This document shows positions 61,548-64,000 of a DNA stretch of 64,000 bases, piece by piece. Position numbers and translations under genes: made by a program. The notes under the pieces were generated by a model. The model ran no database searches. It was given only the letters and a program-made list of their open reading frames with translations, and had not been told where the DNA came from. The stretch is taken from positions 248,001 through 312,000 of the forward strand of contig NZ_JBHZTH010000003.1 in the NCBI RefSeq assembly GCF_046545555.1, written 5' to 3'. The DNA is from Winogradskyella sp046545555 (GTDB lineage Bacteria > Bacteroidota > Bacteroidia > Flavobacteriales > Flavobacteriaceae). Each line of letters opens with the position of its first letter. The first letter of the stretch is position 1.

Positions 61548-61893
61548 ATTAAATATTTTTCCAAAGATAAACTTAATATGTTGCCTTAATGTTAAATGAG
61601 AAAATAGTCATTTTTTGATACAAAAAATATCTCAAAATTAATATGATAATTATCAGCAATACAAGTTCCTCTATAAGATGAAATGACCAAATACTGGTAT
61701 TTTAATAACAAAATGTGCCTACGTTTTTAAAAAAGAGATAAAACACCCCCTTCAAACCTATAAAATTAAAATCATATCACTTATTTTAGTTATAAAATGA
61801 AACTTCAATAAAGATAAGTCACATTTTTTTATAACCATTTCTATTTTTTTACTTATAAATATAAATTCAATTTCATCGATTTATTCAAAAACA
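61548..61893. other. AT-rich intergenic stretch
   Basis: About 350 bases between the endonuclease start (61547) and the small-peptide unit. Very AT-rich; I see no open reading frame with gene-like use, no RNA fold and no repeat, apart from the divergent promoter regions that must lie at its ends. Confidence 0.6.
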
Positions 61894-61925
61894 TTTGGTA
61901 GATGCTTTGTTCTCTATATATATTG
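61894..61925 (+). promoter_or_regulatory. Possible promoter of the 16-residue peptide unit
   Basis: TTTG (61894-61897), 19 bases, then TATATATTG (61917-61925), close to the -33/-7 pattern. Transcription would begin near 61931. Confidence 0.4.
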
Positions 61926-61977
61926 AAAACTCAATCAAGAAAACGTATTAAATTATTAACCTCTAAACCAAAAAATT

Positions 61978-62028
61978 ATGATGACATTAGCAAAATTGAT
62001 TATTGATATTATTTTTTCAATATTCTAA
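61978..62028 (+). CDS. Possible 16-residue amphipathic hydrophobic peptide
   Basis: ATG at 61978 opens MMTLAKLIIDIIFSIF, stopped by TAA. Polar residues T3, K6, D10 and S14 fall on one face of a helix, and the rest is hydrophobic. This is the shape of phenol-soluble modulin-like or type I toxin-like peptides. A promoter-like pair lies upstream and a strong terminator at 62051-62087, so the unit is about 150 bases. Expression is inferred. Confidence 0.45.
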   Translation: MMTLAKLIIDIIFSIF

Positions 62029-62050
62029 ATTAAATTAAACAACCAATCCC

Positions 62051-62091
62051 AATAGTAAAACTATCTTCTAGAATTAGTTTTACTATTTTTG
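62051..62091 (+). terminator. Terminator of the small-peptide unit, overlapping the next promoter
   Basis: AATAGTAAAACTA (62051-62063) and TAGTTTTACTATT (62075-62087) form a 13-bp perfect stem, followed by TTTGTTT. The same bases contain a -7 box TATTTTTG at 62084-62091 for the 62119 gene. Confidence 0.85.
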
Positions 62092-62118
62092 TTTATAATC
62101 AATTCTAGGTTCAACATA

Positions 62119-62271
62119 ATGAATAAGGCGATATTTAAAGTTTTAGCTAAACTTAATAAAGCGATATTACCATCATACACAAAAAGACAATTAGACCTAA
62201 GTAAGGCTTCTAAGTTTCAACTTGCAGTAATCGGTTGGCGTGTTTATATAACTAAAAATGCTCTGGAGTAA
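62119..62271 (+). CDS. Small basic protein (family often labelled SsrA-binding protein)
   Basis: A 50-residue protein starting at ATG 62119 (MNKAIFKVLAKLNKAILPSY). It is basic and helical (SKASKFQLAVIGWRVYITKNALE) with two short hydrophobic stretches. Similar ~50-residue proteins of Flavobacteria carry the name SsrA-binding protein in databases, from memory, although true SmpB is three times longer; I would not accept that function. An in-frame upstream ATG (62089) overlaps the promoter and is rejected. Confidence 0.7.
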   Translation: MNKAIFKVLAKLNKAILPSYTKRQLDLSKASKFQLAVIGWRVYITKNALE

Positions 62272-62302
62272 ATAAGACTACCACCAGGTAGTCTTATTTT
62301 AG
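62271..62302 (+). terminator. Terminator after the 50-residue gene
   Basis: AATAAGACTACC (62271-62282) and GGTAGTCTTATT (62287-62298) form a 12-bp perfect stem around ACCA, then TT. It begins at the last base of the stop codon. Confidence 0.85.
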
Positions 62303-62318
62303 TTATTATCAATTCTAG

Positions 62319-62392
62319 TGACCTCGACAGGATTCAAACCTGTAACCTCTTGAGCCGTAATCAAGTGCGCTATTCAGTTGCGCCACGAGGCC
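62319..62392 (-). tRNA. tRNA-Arg (anticodon ACG)
   Basis: A 74-nt cloverleaf on the minus strand. Acceptor GGCCTCG pairs with CGAGGTC; D-stem GCGC/GCGC; anticodon stem CTTGA/TCAAG with loop TTACGGC, anticodon ACG (34-36); T-stem ACAGG/CCTGT. The 3' CCA is not encoded. The D-loop AACTGAATA lacks G19 (A19), and the T-loop TTTGAAT has U56 instead of C56, a matched change; position 15 is A and 48 is U. It decodes CGU (and CGC/A when A34 is inosine). Confidence 0.95.
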
Positions 62393-62408
62393 TTTTTTTA
62401 AGTGGGTG

Positions 62409-62441
62409 CAAATATAAGACATTTATTAAAAAACAACCAAA
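62409..62441 (-). promoter_or_regulatory. Promoter of tRNA-Arg
   Basis: On the minus strand TTTG (62438-62441), 21 bases, then TATATTTG (62409-62416). Spacing equals that of the grpE promoter. Confidence 0.6.
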
Positions 62442-62466
62442 CTATTTATTTCAAAATTGTAATTGT

Positions 62467-62474
62467 TATTTTTG
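62467..62474 (+). promoter_or_regulatory. -7 box immediately before the Crp/Fnr gene
   Basis: TATTTTTG ends only 4 bases before the ATG at 62479, so transcription would start at or within the start codon and the mRNA may be leaderless. No clear -33 box. Confidence 0.4.
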
Positions 62475-62478
62475 AATT

Positions 62479-63114
62479 ATGATTTCTAAAGAATTACTTC
62501 AACCTTTTAATTATGTATTCGATTCCGAAATTATTGATTCTATTTGTAAAACCGCGTTTCTCAAAACTTTTAAAAGGCACGATATCATTATAGATATTGC
62601 ACAAGACCTAAATTTTATACCACTTTTAATTAATGGAAATATTAAAGTTTTACGAGAAGATGATAGTGGCAGCGACCTTCTCTTATATGTTTTAGAATCT
62701 GGTGATACTTGTGCCATGTCATTAACATGTTGTATGGCAAAGTCAGTTAGTAAAATAAGAGCTATTGCAGAAGTCGATGTACAAGTAATAATGATACCTA
62801 TTGCAAATATGAAACTCTGGTTTCATAGCAATGAAAGTTGGAGAAATTTTATTTTACAAAGTTATCAAATTCGTTTTGATGAAATGCTAGAGACCATAGA
62901 TACGCTAGCTTTTATGAAAATGGATCAGCGTTTATTTAAATATTTAACTGATCATGTTAAATTAACCGCTTCTACAACTTTAGAAATAACTCACCAAGCA
63001 ATAGCTGAAGATTTACATACCTCTAGAGTAGTCATCTCAAGGCTTTTAAAACAATTAGAAAACGAAAAGAAAATTAAACTCGGCAGGAATAAGATTATTG
63101 TTTTAGTGTTTTAG
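62479..63114 (+). CDS. Crp/Fnr-family regulator with a cysteine cluster
   Basis: A 211-residue regulator: N-terminal cyclic-nucleotide-binding-type beta-roll (about 15-115) and C-terminal winged helix (TLEITHQAIAEDLHTSRVVISRLLKQLENEKKIKL, about 170-205). It lacks an FNR N-terminal iron-sulfur cysteine set, but has Cys78, Cys84 and Cys85 (GDTCAMSLTCCM) at the end of the roll, besides Cys23. It stands directly before the YeeE/YedE pair, the arrangement expected for a sulfur- or persulfide-responsive switch. Confidence 0.92.
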   Translation: MISKELLQPFNYVFDSEIIDSICKTAFLKTFKRHDIIIDIAQDLNFIPLLINGNIKVLREDDSGSDLLLYVLESGDTCAMSLTCCMAKSVSKIRAIAEVDVQVIMIPIANMKLWFHSNESWRNFILQSYQIRFDEMLETIDTLAFMKMDQRLFKYLTDHVKLTASTTLEITHQAIAEDLHTSRVVISRLLKQLENEKKIKLGRNKIIVLVF

Positions 63115-63148
63115 TAACTTTTGTCACACAAAATGTTTTGTATAATTC

Positions 63149-63156
63149 TATTTTTG
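63149..63156 (+). promoter_or_regulatory. -7 box of the YeeE/YedE unit
   Basis: TATTTTTG, a perfect match, ends 15 bases before the ATG at 63172 and lies over an alternative in-frame TTG start region. Confidence 0.55.
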
Positions 63157-63171
63157 TACCAAATTAAATCT

Positions 63172-63729
63172 ATGGAATACTTATTACAACCTTGGCCATG
63201 GTATGTTTCCGGACCATGTATCGCTTTAATTATGTTTCTCCTACTCTATTCAGGAAAAACATTTGGCATGTCTTCTAATCTTAGAACTTTATGTGCAATC
63301 GGAGGAGCTGGTAAAAAAGTTGAATTTTTTAAGTTTGATTGGAAAAGTCAACGTTGGAACCTCATCGTTGTCTTTGGTGCTATCATTGGAGGATTTATAG
63401 CACATAACTATCTTTCAAATTCTATTAAAATAGATTTAAGCGAAGCAACAATACAAGATTTAACAACTTATGGCTTTACTGATATAGGCAATAGCTTATT
63501 ACCGCACGAACTATTTAGTTGGGAGGCAGCTTTTAGCTTTAAAGGAATTGCTATTTTACTTATTGGCGGTTTTTTAGTTGGTTTTGGTACACGTTATGCA
63601 GGCGGTTGCACGTCTGGGCACGCCATTACTGGTTTAAGTAGTTTACAAATTCCTTCTCTAATTGCTGTTATAGGGTTTTTTATCGGAGGTTTAATAATGA
63701 TTCACTTAATATATCCAATACTTTTTTAA
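63172..63729 (+). CDS. YeeE/YedE sulfur-compound transporter, half 1
   Basis: A 185-residue membrane protein with about five helices, half of the YeeE/YedE (DUF395-like) transporter family that moves thiosulfate or related sulfur species. The conserved Cys-rich pore motif GTRYAGGCTSGHAITG and an early CAIGGAG are present. The start at 63172 (MEYLLQPWPWYVSGP) is taken because a -7 box lies at 63149-63156; the upstream TTG would add a mostly uncharged 17 residues. It is followed 1 base later by the second half. Confidence 0.88.
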   Translation: MEYLLQPWPWYVSGPCIALIMFLLLYSGKTFGMSSNLRTLCAIGGAGKKVEFFKFDWKSQRWNLIVVFGAIIGGFIAHNYLSNSIKIDLSEATIQDLTTYGFTDIGNSLLPHELFSWEAAFSFKGIAILLIGGFLVGFGTRYAGGCTSGHAITGLSSLQIPSLIAVIGFFIGGLIMIHLIYPILF

Positions 63730-63730
63730 T

Positions 63731-64000
63731 ATGGCAAAATATATAAAGTTCTTATTGATTGGTATATTCTTCGGAATAGTACTAGTAAAGTCTGAAGCAG
63801 TATCGTGGTATCGTATTTTCGAAATGTTTAAATTTCAGTCGTTTCATATGTACGGAATCATTGGCACCGCTGTTATGACAGGAATTATTCTATTACTAAT
63901 TTCAAAACAATTAAAAGTTAAAACACTTCAAGGAAATAATATAAAAGTACCTTTAAAAGAAAAAGGCTTTAAAAGATATCTTATTGGTGGATCAATATTT
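63731..64000 (+). CDS. YeeE/YedE (DUF6691-type) transporter, half 2, truncated by window end
   Basis: ATG at 63731 opens 90 codons to the edge, beginning MAKYIKFLLIGIFFGIVLVKSEAVSWYR. The first helices and the SxAVSWYRIFEMF stretch are typical of the partner half of two-gene YeeE/YedE systems. It lacks its C-terminal part. In Bacteroidetes this pair is often followed by a persulfide dioxygenase or rhodanese, outside this window. Confidence 0.85.
   Translation, partial: MAKYIKFLLIGIFFGIVLVKSEAVSWYRIFEMFKFQSFHMYGIIGTAVMTGIILLLISKQLKVKTLQGNNIKVPLKEKGFKRYLIGGSIF

Noticed and set aside
62119..62271. SmpB (SsrA-binding protein)
   Set aside because: 50 residues is far below the ~150 of SmpB, and no SmpB motif is present.

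Overview
This window comes from a low-GC Gram-negative bacterium of the Bacteroidota, most likely a (probably marine) member of the Flavobacteriaceae. Supporting signs, all read from the sequence: a type IX secretion sorting domain, a TonB-dependent receptor and many outer-membrane barrels, a class III glutamine synthetase, DUF4197/DUF3078/DUF4920 proteins, almost no Shine-Dalgarno sequences, and repeated Bacteroidetes-type -7 promoter boxes (TAnnTTTG). No insertion sequence, prophage, CRISPR array, rRNA or origin was seen. Nearly all the DNA is ordinary chromosomal coding sequence; the unusual material is mostly small or regulatory.

Layout. 1-11.3 kb: a minus-strand run of tightly packed genes that reads leftwards from an ABC transporter (NatA/NatB-like) through MscS, an outer-membrane protein, a sigma54-type response regulator, polyphosphate kinase 2, an M28 peptidase, a DinB-like protein and two CarboxypepD_reg surface proteins. 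11.5-13.3 kb: grpE-dnaJ. 13.5-18.1 kb: YceI, fasciclin, an ECF sigma/anti-sigma pair, a phospholipase D-type lipoprotein. 18.1-26.8 kb: housekeeping and hypothetical genes (TIGR01777 epimerase, MnmD, DUF4920, branched-chain aminotransferase, MazG-like, DPP III, SRPBCC, fluoride channel, DUF1684). 27.0-31.0 kb: a five-gene operon with MFS, VOC, YpdA (bacillithiol disulfide reductase), DJ-1/PfpI and a lipoprotein, preceded by a strong terminator that makes a candidate leader RNA. 31-38.3 kb: Lrp regulator, degenerate DEAD-box protein, TonB receptor and fused isobutyryl-CoA mutase IcmF. 38.4-51.3 kb: PurU, OmpA, thioredoxin/DUF3738, PqqB-like MBL, DUF4197, BtuF-like, PyrF, PrfA, a small ABC unit, DUF3078, PurM-like and barrels. 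51.5-56.3 kb: small secreted protein, divergent glutamine synthetases III and II, Na+/Ca2+ exchanger. 56.4-59.5 kb: BlaI/BlaR1-like pair. 59.6-64 kb: secreted endonuclease I, two tiny genes, tRNA-Arg, a Crp/Fnr regulator and a YeeE/YedE sulfur-transport pair running off the end.

Most notable: an 84-bp palindromic repeat-like element inserted in frame in icmF; three 16-bp dyads spaced exactly 20 bp apart before the blaI-type gene; a short transcription unit encoding a 16-residue amphipathic hydrophobic peptide; a Crp/Fnr protein with a cysteine cluster next to sulfur-transport genes; and a tRNA-Arg with swapped tertiary pairs (A19-U56, A15-U48).
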